64,000 nt of DNA from Halichoerus grypus (Eukaryota > Chordata > Mammalia > Carnivora > Phocidae). Position 1 is the stretch's first letter. Each line of letters begins with the position of its first letter. Below the pieces are notes generated by a model, which was given only the letters and a program-made list of their open reading frames with translations, had not been told where the DNA came from and made no database searches. Positions 7,662-20,286 of this stretch are shown here, piece by piece. The translations under genes were made by a program, and so were the position numbers. The DNA lies in assembly GCF_964656455.1 (NCBI RefSeq), contig NW_027555061.1, forward strand, positions 1 through 64,000, given 5' to 3'.

Positions 7662-10186
7662 GTGAGAGCCCGGGGAACGGGTTCCATACGTAGCACGGAG
7701 GGAGAAACAGGCCGGTGCAGAAAGCACCTCTCGAACCAGCTCCAGTTTCATGAAACTAGCATTCCTCTTGCCCGGGTGTGTGGAGCTTTAATATGCAGGC
7801 ACCTCCCTCGAAGGAACGACAGTGTAGAGAAACCGTCCTTTAGCTACGGTCCACCTCTCTGCAGGAGAAAGCAGTTTACGTTGTCCACGGGTGAGAAACT
7901 GCGGAACGAGTTGCATACATAACACGGAGCGAGAAACAGGCCGTTGCAGACGGCCCCTCTCGAGCCAGCTCTAGTTTCATGGAACTAGCATTCCACTTGC
8001 ACGGGTGTGTGCAGGTCTAAAATACAGGCACCTCCCTCGAAGGAAAAACAGTGTAGAGAAACCGTGCTTTAGCTACCGTCCACCTCTCTGAAGGAGGAAG
8101 CAGTTTACCGTGTACTGTGGGTGAGGGCCTGGGGAGCGGGTTCCATATGTAAATCCGAGGGAGACACAGGCCGGTGCAGAAGGTACTTCTCGAACGAGCT
8201 CCAGTTTCACGAATGTAGCATTCCTCTTACACGGGTGTGTGGAGGTCTAATATCCAGGCACCTCCCTCGAAGGAACAACAGTGTGGAGAAAACGTGCTTT
8301 AGCTACCGTCCAGCTCTGTGAAGGAGAAAGCAGTTTACGGTGTACCAGGAGTGAGAGCCTGGGAAACGGGTTGCATTCATAACCCGGAGGGAGAAGCAGG
8401 CCGGTGCAGAAGGCACCTCTCGAACCAGCTGTCGTTTCAAGAAACTTGCATTCCTCTTGCACGGGTGTGTGGAGCTTTAATATGCAGGCACCTCCCTCGA
8501 AGGAACGACAGTGTAGAGAAACCGTACTTTAGCTACTACGAACTCTCTGAAGCAGAATGCACTTTACGGTGTACCATGGGTGAGAGCCCGGGGATCGGGT
8601 TCCATACATAGCACGAAGGGAGAAACAGGCCTCTGCAGAAAGAACCTCTCGAACCAGCTCCAGTTTCATGAAACTAGCATTCCTCTTGCACGGGTGTGTG
8701 GAGCATTAATATGCAGGCACCTCCCTCGAAGGAACGACAGTGTAGAGAAACTGTCCTTTAGCTACCTTCCACCTCTCTGCAAGAGAAAGCTGTTTACGTT
8801 ATCCACGGGTGAGAACCTGGGGAACGAGTTCCATACATAACACGCAGCTAGAAACAGGCTGTTGCAGACGGCCCCTCTCGAGCCAGCTCTAGTTTCATGG
8901 AACTAGCATTCCACTTGCACGGGTGTGTGGAGGTCTAAAATGCAGGCACCTCCCTCGAAGGAACAACAGTGCAGAGAAACCGTGCTTTAGCTAGCGTCCA
9001 CCTCTCTGAAGGAGGAAGCAGTTTACCGTGTACTCTGGGTGAGAGCCTGGGGAACGGGTTCCATACGTAAATCCGAGGAAGAGACAGGCCGGTGCAGAAG
9101 GTACTTCTCGAAAGAGCTCCAGTTTCATGAATGTAGCATTCCTCTTACACGGGTGTGTGGAGGTCTAATATCCAGGCACCTCCCTCGAAGGAACAACAGT
9201 GTGGAGAAAACGTGCTTTAGCTACCGTCCACCTCTCTGAAGGAGAAAACAGTTTACCTTGTACCAGGGGTGAGAGCCTGGGGAACGGGTTGCATTCATAA
9301 CCCGGAGGGAGAAACAGGCCGGGGCAGAAGGCACCTCTCGAACCAGCTGTCGTTTCAAGAAACTAGCATTCCTCTTGCACGGGTGTGTGGAGCTTTAATA
9401 TGCAGGCACCTCCCTCGAAGGAACGACAGTGTAGAGAAACCGTACTTTAGCTACTCGGAACTCTCTGAAGCAGAATGCAGTTTACGGTGTACCATGGGTG
9501 AGAGCCCGGGGAACGGGTTCCATACATAGCACGGAGGGAGAAACAGGCCTGTGCAGAAAGCACCTCTCGAACCAGCTCCAGTTGCATGAAACTAGCATTC
9601 CTCTTGCCCGGCTGTGTGGAGCTTTAACATGCAGGCACCTCCCTCGAAGGAACGACAGTGTAGAGAAACTCTCCTTTAGCTACCTTCCACCTCTCTGCAA
9701 GAGAAAGCAGTTTACGTTATCCACAGGTGAGAACCTGGGGAACGAGTTCCATACATAACACGGAGCTAGAAACAGGCTGTTGCAGACGGCCCCTCTCGAG
9801 CCAGCTCCAGTTTCATGGAACTAGCATTCCACTTGCACGGGTGTGTGGAGGTCTCAAATGCAGGCACCTCCCTCGAAGGAACAACAGTGTAGAGAAACCG
9901 TGCTTTAGCTAGCGTCCACCTCTCTGACGGAGAAAACTGTGTACCTTGTACCAGGGGTGAGAGCCTGGGGAACGGGTTGCATTCATAACCCAGAGGGAGA
10001 AACAGGCCAGTGCAGAAGGCACCTCTCGAACCAGCTGTCGTTTCAAGAAACTAGCATTCCTCTTGCACGGGTTTGGGGAGGTCTAAAATGCAGGCACCTC
10101 CCTCGAAGGAACGATAGTGTAGAGAAACCGTACTTTAGCTACCAACGAACTGTCTGAAGGAGAATGCACTTTACGGTGTACCACGG
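7662..10186. repeat. HOR copy 4
   Basis: Complete copy. It has A at 8643 in m5 (AGAACC instead of AGCACC), shared only with copy 5 and copies 22-25. A private A-to-T change lies at 8447 in m4. It is the last copy with the CTCCAG allele in m10 (C at 9808). Confidence 0.97.
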
Positions 10187-12711
10187 GTGAGAGCCCGGGG
10201 AACGGGTTCCATACGTAGCACGGAGGGAGAAACAGGCCGGTGCAGAAAGCACCTCTCGAACCAGCTCCAGTTTCATGAAACTAGCATTCCTCTTGCCCGG
10301 GTGTGTGGAGCTTTAATATGCAGGCACCTCCCTCGAAGGAACGACAGTGTAGAGAAACCGTCCTTTAGCTACGGTCCACCTCTCTGCAGGAGAAAGCAGT
10401 TTACGTTGTCCACGGGTGAGAAACTGCGGAACGAGTTGCATACATAACACGGAGCGAGAAACAGGCCGTTGCAGACGGCCCCTCTCGAGCCAGCTCTAGT
10501 TTCATGGAACTAGCATTCCACTTGCACGGGTGTGTGCAGGTCTAAAATACAGGCACCTCCCTCGAAGGAAAAACAGTGTAGAGAAACCGTGCTTTAGCTA
10601 CCGTCCACCTCTCTGAAGGAGGAAGCAGTTTACCGTGTACTGTGGGTGAGGGCCTGGGGAGCGGGTTCCATATGTAAATCCGAGGGAGACACAGGCCGGT
10701 GCAGAAGGTACTTCTCGAACGAGCTCCAGTTTCACGAATGTAGCATTCCTCTTACACGGGTGTGTGGAGGTCTAATATCCAGGGACCTCCCTCGAAGGAA
10801 CAACAGTGTGGAGAAAACGTGCTTTAGCTACCGTCCAGCTCTGTGAAGGAGAAAGCAGTTTACGGTGTACCAGGAGTGAGAGCCTGGGAAACGGGTTGCA
10901 TTCATAACCCGGAGGGAGAAGCAGGCCGGTGCAGAAGGCACCTCTCGAACCAGCTGTCGTTTCAAGAAACTAGCATTCCTCTTGCACGGGTGTGTGGAGC
11001 TTTAATATGCAGGCACCTCCCTCGAAGGAACGACAGTGTAGAGAAACCGTACTTTAGCTACTACGAACTCTCTGAAGCAGAATGCACTTTACGGTGTACC
11101 ATGGGTGAGAGCCCGGGGATCGGGTTCCATACATAGCACGAAGGGAGAAACAGGCCTCTGCAGAAAGAACCTCTCGAACCAGCTCCAGTTTCATGAAACT
11201 AGCATTCCTCTTGCACGGGTGTGTGGAGCATTAATATGCAGGCACCTCCCTCGAAGGAACGACAGTGTAGAGAAACTGTCCTTTAGCTACCTTCCACCTC
11301 TCTGCAAGAGAAAGCTGTTTACGTTATCCACGGGTGAGAACCTGGGGAACGAGTTCCATACATAACACGCAGCTAGAAACAGGCTGTTGCAGACGGCCCC
11401 TCTTGAGCCAGCTCTAGTTTCATGGAACTAGCATTCCACTTGCACGGGTGTGTGGAGGTCTAAAATGCAGGCACCTCCCTCGAAGGAACAACAGTGCAGA
11501 GAAACCGTGCTTTAGCTAGCGTCCACCTCTCTGAAGGAGGAAGCAGTTTACCGTGTACTCTGGGTGAGAGCCTGGGGAACGGGTTCCATACGTAAATCCG
11601 AGGAAGAGACAGGCCGGTGCAGAAGGTACTTCTCGAAAGAGCTCCAGTTTCATGAATGTAGCATTCCTCTTACACGGGTGTGTGGAGGTCTAATATCCAG
11701 GCACCTCCCTCGAAGGAACAACAGTGTGGAGAAAACGTGCTTTAGCTACCGTCCACCTCTCTGAAGGAGAAAACAGTTTACCTTGTACCAGGGGTGAGAG
11801 CCTGGGGAACGGGTTGCATTCATAACCCGGAGGGAGAAACAGGCCGGGGCAGAAGGCACCTCTCGAACCAGCTGTCGTTTCAAGAAACTAGCATTCCTCT
11901 TGCACGGGTGTGTGGAGCTTTAATATGCAGGCACCTCCCTCGAAGGAACGACAGTGTAGAGAAACCGTACTTTAGCTACTCGGAACTCTCTGAAGCAGAA
12001 TGCAGTTTACGGTGTACCATGGGTGAGAGCCCGGGGAACGGGTTCCATACATAGCACGGAGGGAGAAACAGGCCTGTGCAGAAAGCACCTCTCGAACCAG
12101 CTCCAGTTGCATGAAACTAGCATTCCTCTTGCCCGGCTGTGTGGAGCTTTAACATGCAGGCACCTCCCTCGAAGGAACGACAGTGTAGAGAAACTCTCCT
12201 TTAGCTACCTTCCACCTCTCTGCAAGAGAAAGCAGTTTACGTTATCCACAGGTGAGAACCTGGGGAACGAGTTCCATACATAACACGGAGCTAGAAACAG
12301 GCTGTTGCAGACGGCCCCTCTCGAGCCAGCTCTAGTTTCATGGAACTAGCATTCCACTTGCACGGGTGTGTGGAGGTCTCAAATGCAGGCACCTCCCTCG
12401 AAGGAACAACAGTGTAGAGAAACCGTGCTTTAGCTAGCGTCCACCTCTCTGACGGAGAAAACTGTGTACCTTGTACCAGGGGTGAGAGCCTGGGGAACGG
12501 GTTGCATTCATAACCCAGAGGGAGAAACAGGCCAGTGCAGAAGGCACCTCTCGAACCAGCTGTCGTTTCAAGAAACTAGCATTCCTCTTGCACGGGTTTG
12601 GGGAGGTCTAAAATGCAGGCACCTCCCTCGAAGGAACGATAGTGTAGAGAAACCGTACTTTAGCTACCAACGAACTGTCTGAAGGAGAATGCACTTTACG
12701 GTGTACCACGG
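10187..12711. repeat. HOR copy 5
   Basis: Complete copy. It shares A at 11168 in m5 with copy 4. It is the first copy with the CTCTAG allele in m10 (T at 12333), which all copies to its right carry. Private changes are C-to-G at 10784 inside the invariant block of m3 and a CpG-to-TpG change at 11404 in m6. Confidence 0.97.
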
Positions 12712-15236
12712 GTGAGAGCCCGGGGAACGGGTTCCATACGTAGCACGGAGGGAGAAACAGGCCGGTGCAGAAAGCACCTCTCGAACCAGCTCCAGTTTCA
12801 TGAAACTAGCATTCCTCTTGCCCGGGTGTGTGGAGCTTTAATATGCAGGCACCTCCCTCGAAGGAACGACAGTGTAGAGAAACCGTCCTTTAGCTACGGT
12901 CCACCTCTCTGCAGGAGAAAGCAGTTTACGTTGTCCACGGGTGAGAAACTGCGGAACGAGTTGCATACATAACACGGAGCGAGAAACAGGCCGTTGCAGA
13001 CGGCCCCTCTCGAGCCAGCTCTAGTTTCATGGAACTAGCATTCCACTTGCACGGGTGTGTGCAGGTCTAAAATACAGGCACCTCCCTCGAAGGAAAAACA
13101 GTGTAGAGAAACCGTGCTTTAGCTACCGTCCACCTCTCTGAAGGAGGAAGCAGTTTACCGTGTACTGTGGGTGAGGGCCTGGGGAGCGGGTTCCATATGT
13201 AAATCCGAGGGAGACACAGGCCGGTGCAGAAGGTACTTCTCGAACGAGCTCCAGTTTCACGAATGTAGCATTCCTCTTACACGGGTGTGTGGAGGTCTAA
13301 TATCCAGGCACCTCCCTCGAAGGAACAACAGTGTGGAGAAAACGTGCTTTAGCTACCGTCCAGCTCTGTGAAGGAGAAAGCAGTTTACGGTGTACCAGGA
13401 GTGAGAGCCTGGGAAACGGGTTGCATTCATAACCCGGAGGGAGAAGCAGGCCGGTGCAGAAGGCACCTCTCGAACCAGCTGTCGTTTCAAGAAACTAGCA
13501 TTCCTCTTGCACGGGTGTGTGGAGCTTTAATATGCAGGCACCTCCCTCGAAGGAACGACAGTGTAGAGAAACCGTACTTTAGCTACTACGAACTCTCTGA
13601 AGCAGAATGCACTTTACGGTGTACCATGGGTGAGAGCCCGGGGATCGGGTTCCATACATAGCACGAAGGGAGAAACAGGCCTCTGCAGAAAGCACCTCTC
13701 GAACCAGCTCCAGTTTCATGAAACTAGCATTCCTCTTGCACGGGTGTGTGGAGCATTAATATGCAGGCACCTCCCTCGAAGGAACGACAGTGTAGAGAAA
13801 CTGTCCTTTAGCTACCTTCCACCTCTCTGCAAGAGAAAGCTGTTTACGTTATCCACGGGTGAGAACCTGGGGAACGAGTTCCATACATAACACGCAGCTA
13901 GAAACAGGCTGTTGCAGACGGCCCCTCTCGAGCCAGCTCTAGTTTCATGGAACTAGCATTCCACTTGCACGGGTGTGTGGAGGTCTAAAATGCAGGCACC
14001 TCCCTCGAAGGAACAACAGTGCAGAGAAACCGTGCTTTAGCTAGCGTCCACCTCTCTGAAGGAGGAAGCAGTTTACCGTGTACTCTGGGTGAGAGCCTGG
14101 GGAACGGGTTCCATACGTAAATCCGAGGAAGAGACAGGCCGGTGCAGAAGGTACTTCTCGAAAGAGCTCCAGTTTCATGAATGTAGCATTCCTCTTACAC
14201 GGGTGTGTGGAGGTCTAATATCCAGGCACCTCCCTCGAAGGAACAACAGTGTGGAGAAAACGTGCTTTAGCTACCGTCCACCTCTCTGAAGGAGAAAACA
14301 GTTTACCTTGTACCAGGGGTGAGAGCCTGGGGAACGGGTTGCATTCATAACCCGGAGGGAGAAACAGGCCGGGGCAGAAGGCACCTCTCGAACCAGCTGT
14401 CGTTTCAAGAAACTAGCATTCCTCTTGCACGGGTGTGTGGAGCTTTAATATGCAGGCACCTCCCTCGAAGGAACGACAGTGTAGAGAAACCGTACTTTAG
14501 CTACTCGGAACTCTCTGAAGCAGAATGCAGTTTACGGTGTACCATGGGTGAGAGCCCGGGGAACGGGTTCCATACATAGCACGGAGGGAGAAACAGGCCT
14601 GTGCAGAAAGCACCTCTCGAACCAGCTCCAGTTGCATGAAACTAGCATTCCTCTTGCCCGGCTGTGTGGAGCTTTAACATGCAGGCACCTCCCTCGAAGG
14701 AACGACAGTGTAGAGAAACTCTCCTTTAGCTACCTTCCACCTCTCTGCAAGAGAAAGCAGTTTACGTTATCCACAGGTGAGAACCTGGGGAACGAGTTCC
14801 ATACATAACACGGAGCTAGAAACAGGCTGTTGCAGACGGCCCCTCTCGAGCCAGCTCTAGTTTCATGGAACTAGCATTCCACTTGCACGGGTGTGTGGAG
14901 GTCTCAAATGCAGGCACCTCCCTCGAAGGAACAACAGTGTAGAGAAACCGTGCTTTAGCTAGCGTCCACCTCTCTGACGGAGAAAACTGTGTACCTTGTA
15001 CCAGGGGTGAGAGCCTGGGGAACGGGTTGCATTCATAACCCAGAGGGAGAAACAGGCCAGTGCAGAAGGCACCTCTCGAACCAGCTGTCGTTTCAAGAAA
15101 CTAGCATTCCTCTTGCACGGGTTTGGGGAGGTCTAAAATGCAGGCACCTCCCTCGAAGGAACGATAGTGTAGAGAAACCGTACTTTAGCTACCAACGAAC
15201 TGTCTGAAGGAGAATGCACTTTACGGTGTACCACGG
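12712..15236. repeat. HOR copy 6
   Basis: Complete copy of the majority type. I noticed no departure from the consensus at the variant sites compared across the array. Confidence 0.97.
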
Positions 15237-17761
15237 GTGAGAGCCCGGGGAACGGGTTCCATACGTAGCACGGAGGGAGAAACAGGCCGGTGCAGAAAGC
15301 ACCTCTCGAACCAGCTCCAGTTTCATGAAACTAGCATTCCTCTTGCCCGGGTGTGTGGAGCTTTAATATGCAGGCACCTCCCTCGAAGGAACGACAGTGT
15401 AGAGAAACCGTCCTTTAGCTACGGTCCACCTCTCTGCAGGAGAAAGCAGTTTACGTTGTCCACGGGTGAGAAACTGCGGAACGAGTTGCATACATAACAC
15501 GGAGCGAGAAACAGGCCGTTGCAGACGGCCCCTCTCGAGCCAGCTCTAGTTTCATGGAACTAGCATTCCACTTGCACGGGTGTGTGCAGGTCTAAAATAC
15601 AGGCACCTCCCTCGAAGGAAAAACAGTGTAGAGAAACCGTGCTTTAGCTACCGTCCACCTCTCTGAAGGAGGAAGCAGTTTACCGTGTACTGTGGGTGAG
15701 GGCCTGGGGAGCGGGTTCCATATGTAAATCCGAGGGAGACACAGGCCGGTGCAGAAGGTACTTCTCGAACGAGCTCCAGTTTCACGAATGTAGCATTCCT
15801 CTTACACGGGTGTGTGGAGGTCTAATATCCAGGCACCTCCCTCGAAGGAACAACAGTGTGGAGAAAACGTGCTTTAGCTACCGTCCAGCTCTGTGAAGGA
15901 GAAAGCAGTTTACGGTGTACCAGGAGTGAGAGCCTGGGAAACGGGTTGCATTCATAACCCGGAGGGAGAAGCAGGCCGGTGCAGAAGGCACCTCTCGAAC
16001 CAGCTGTCGTTTCAAGAAACTAGCATTCCTCTTGCACGGGTGTGTGGAGCTTTAATATGCAGGCACCTCCCTCGAAGGAACGACAGTGTAGAGAAACCGT
16101 ACTTTAGCTACTACGAACTCTCTGAAGCAGAATGCACTTTACGGTGTACCATGGGTGAGAGCCCGGGGATCGGGTTCCATACATAGCACGAAGGGAGAAA
16201 CAGGCCTCTGCAGAAAGCACCTCTCGAACCAGCTCCAGTTTCATGAAACTAGCATTCCTCTTGCACGGGTGTGTGGAGCATTAATATGCAGGCACCTCCC
16301 TCGAAGGAACGACAGTGTAGAGAAACTGTCCTTTAGCTACCTTCCACCTCTCTGCAAGAGAAAGCTGTTTACGTTATCCACGGGTGAGAACCTGGGGAAC
16401 GAGTTCCATACATAACACGCAGCTAGAAACAGGCTGTTGCAGACGGCCCCTCTCGAGCCAGCTCTAGTTTCATGGAACTAGCATTCCACTTGCACGGGTG
16501 TGTGGAGGTCTAAAATGCAGGCACCTCCCTCGAAGGAACAACAGTGCAGAGAAACCGTGCTTTAGCTAGCGTCCACCTCTCTGAAGGAGGAAGCAGTTTA
16601 CCGTGTACTCTGGGTGAGAGCCTGGGGAACGGGTTCCATACGTAAATCCGAGGAAGAGACAGGCCGGTGCAGAAGGTACTTCTCGAAAGAGCTCCAGTTT
16701 CATGAATGTAGCATTCCTCTTACACGGGTGTGTGGAGGTCTAATATCCAGGCACCTCCCTCGAAGGAACAACAGTGTGGAGAAAACGTGCTTTAGCTACC
16801 GTCCACCTCTCTGAAGGAGAAAACAGTTTACCTTGTACCAGGGGTGAGAGCCTGGGGAACGGGTTGCATTCATAACCCGGAGGGAGAAACAGGCCGGGGC
16901 AGAAGGCACCTCTCGAACCAGCTGTCGTTTCAAGAAACTAGCATTCCTCTTGCACGGGTGTGTGGAGCTTTAATATGCAGGCACCTCCCTCGAAGGAACG
17001 ACAGTGTAGAGAAACCGTACTTTAGCTACTCGGAACTCTCTGAAGCAGAATGCAGTTTACGGTGTACCATGGGTGAGAGCCCGGGGAACGGGTTCCATAC
17101 ATAGCACGGAGGGAGAAACAGGCCTGTGCAGAAAGCACCTCTCGAACCAGCTCCAGTTGCATGAAACTAGCATTCCTCTTGCCCGGCTGTGTGGAGCTTT
17201 AACATGCAGGCACCTCCCTCGAAGGAACGACAGTGTAGAGAAACTCTCCTTTAGCTACCTTCCACCTCTCTGCAAGAGAAAGCAGTTTACGTTATCCACA
17301 GGTGAGAACCTGGGGAACGAGTTCCATACATAACACGGAGCTAGAAACAGGCTGTTGCAGACGGCCCCTCTCGAGCCAGCTCTAGTTTCATGGAACTAGC
17401 ATTCCACTTGCACGGGTGTGTGGAGGTCTCAAATGCAGGCACCTCCCTCGAAGGAACAACAGTGTAGAGAAACCGTGCTTTAGCTAGCGTCCACCTCTCT
17501 GACGGAGAAAACTGTGTACCTTGTACCAGGGGTGAGAGCCTGGGGAACGGGTTGCATTCATAACCCAGAGGGAGAAACAGGCCAGTGCAGAAGGCACCTC
17601 TCGAACCAGCTGTCGTTTCAAGAAACTAGCATTCCTCTTGCACGGGTTTGGGGAGGTCTAAAATGCAGGCACCTCCCTCGAAGGAACGATAGTGTAGAGA
17701 AACCGTACTTTAGCTACCAACGAACTGTCTGAAGGAGAATGCACTTTACGGTGTACCACGG
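15237..17761. repeat. HOR copy 7
   Basis: Complete copy of the majority type. It looks the same as copy 6 at every variant site compared. Confidence 0.97.
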
Positions 17762-20286
17762 GTGAGAGCCCGGGGAACGGGTTCCATACGTAGCACGGAG
17801 GGAGAAACAGGCCGGTGCAGAAAGCACCTCTCGAACCAGCTCCAGTTTCATGAAACTAGCATTCCTCTTGCCCGGCTGTGTGGAGCTTTAATATGCAGGC
17901 ACCTCCCTCGAAGGAACGACAGTGTAGAGAAACCGTCCTTTAGCTACGGTCCACCTCTCTGCAGGAGAAAGCAGTTTACGTTGTCCACGGGTGAGAAACT
18001 GCGGAACGAGTTGCATACATAACACGGAGCGAGAAACAGGCCGTTGCAGACGGCCCCTCTCGAGCCAGCTCTAGTTTCATGGAACTAGCATTCCACTTGC
18101 ACGGGTGTGTGCAGGTCTAAAATACAGGCACCTCCCTCGAAGGAAAAACAGTGTAGAGAAACCGTGCTTTAGCTACCGTCCACCTCTCTGAAGGAGGAAG
18201 CAGTTTACCGTGTACTGTGGGTGAGGGCCTGGGGAGCGGGTTCCATATGTAAATCCGAGGGAGACACAGGCCGGTGCAGAAGGTACTTCTCGAACGAGCT
18301 CCAGTTTCACGAATGTAGCATTCCTCTTACACGGGTGTGTGGAGGTCTAATATCCAGGCACCTCCCTCGAAGGAACAACAGTGTGGAGAAAACGTGCTTT
18401 AGCTACCGTCCAGCTCTGTGAAGGAGAAAGCAGTTTACGGTGTACCAGGAGTGAGAGCCTGGGAAACGGGTTGCATTCATAACCCGGAGGGAGAAGCAGG
18501 CCGGTGCAGAAGGCACCTCTCGAACCAGCTGTCGTTTCAAGAAACTAGCATTCCTCTTGCACGGGTGTGTGGAGCTTTAATATGCAGGCACCTCCCTCGA
18601 AGGAACGACAGTGTAGAGAAACCGTACTTTAGCTACTACGAACTCTCTGAAGCAGAATGCACTTTACGGTGTACCATGGGTGAGAGCCCGGGGATCGGGT
18701 TCCATACATAGCACGAAGGGAGAAACAGGCCTCTGCAGAAAGCACCTCTCGAACCAGCTCCAGTTTCATGAAACTAGCATTCCTCTTGCACGGGTGTGTG
18801 GAGCATTAATATGCAGGCACCTCCCTCGAAGGAACGACAGTGTAGAGAAACTGTCCTTTAGCTACCTTCCACCTCTCTGCAAGAGAAAGCTGTTTACGTT
18901 ATCCACGGGTGAGAACCTGGGGAACGAGTTCCATACATAACACGCAGCTAGAAACAGGCTGTTGCAGACGGCCCCTCTCGAGCCAGCTCTAGTTTCATGG
19001 AACTAGCATTCCACTTGCACGGGTGTGTGGAGGTCTAAAATGCAGGCACCTCCCTCGAAGGAACAACAGTGCAGAGAAACCGTGCTTTAGCTAGCGTCCA
19101 CCTCTCTGAAGGAGGAAGCAGTTTACCGTGTACTCTGGGTGAGAGCCTGGGGAACGGGTTCCATACGTAAATCCGAGGAAGAGACAGGCCGGTGCAGAAG
19201 GTACTTCTCGAAAGAGCTCCAGTTTCATGAATGTAGCATTCCTCTTACACGGGTGTGTGGAGGTCTAATATCCAGGCACCTCCCTCGAAGGAACAACAGT
19301 GTGGAGAAAACGTGCTTTAGCTACCGTCCACCTCTCTGAAGGAGAAAACAGTTTACCTTGTACCAGGGGTGAGAGCCTGGGGAACGGGTTGCATTCATAA
19401 CCCGGAGGGAGAAACAGGCCGGGGCAGAAGGCACCTCTCGAACCAGCTGTCGTTTCAAGAAACTAGCATTCCTCTTGCACGGGTGTGTGGAGCTTTAATA
19501 TGCAGGCACCTCCCTCGAAGGAACGACAGTGTAGAGAAACCGTACTTTAGCTACTCGGAACTCTCTGAAGCAGAATGCAGTTTACGGTGTACCATGGGTG
19601 AGAGCCCGGGGAACGGGTTCCATACATAGCACGGAGGGAGAAACAGGCCTGTGCAGAAAGCACCTCTCGAACCAGCTCCAGTTGCATGAAACTAGCATTC
19701 CTCTTGCCCGGCTGTGTGGAGCTTTAACATGCAGGCACCTCCCTCGAAGGAACGACAGTGTAGAGAAACTCTCCTTTAGCTACCTTCCACCTCTCTGCAA
19801 GAGAAAGCAGTTTACGTTATCCACAGGTGAGAACCTGGGGAACGAGTTCCATACATAACACGGAGCTAGAAACAGGCTGTTGCAGACGGCCCCTCTCGAG
19901 CCAGCTCTAGTTTCATGGAACTAGCATTCCACTTGCACGGGTGTGTGGAGGTCTCAAATGCAGGCACCTCCCTCGAAGGAACAACAGTGTAGAGAAACCG
20001 TGCTTTAGCTAGCGTCCACCTCTCTGACGGAGAAAACTGTGTACCTTGTACCAGGGGTGAGAGCCTGGGGAACGGGTTGCATTCATAACCCAGAGGGAGA
20101 AACAGGCCAGTGCAGAAGGCACCTCTCGAACCAGCTGTCGTTTCAAGAAACTAGCATTCCTCTTGCACGGGTTTGGGGAGGTCTAAAATGCAGGCACCTC
20201 CCTCGAAGGAACGATAGTGTAGAGAAACCGTACTTTAGCTACCAACGAACTGTCTGAAGGAGAATGCACTTTACGGTGTACCACGG
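17762..20286. repeat. HOR copy 8
   Basis: Complete copy. It carries the m9-like C in m1 at 17876 (CCCGGCTG), as do copies 1, 9 and 13, and is otherwise of the majority type. Confidence 0.97.

Noticed and set aside
8247..8462. Minus-strand open frames here and at 54615-54830 and 62838-63071
   Set aside because: Each appears only where a private substitution removes a stop or creates a start in one copy. The equivalent segments in the other HOR copies lack the frame.
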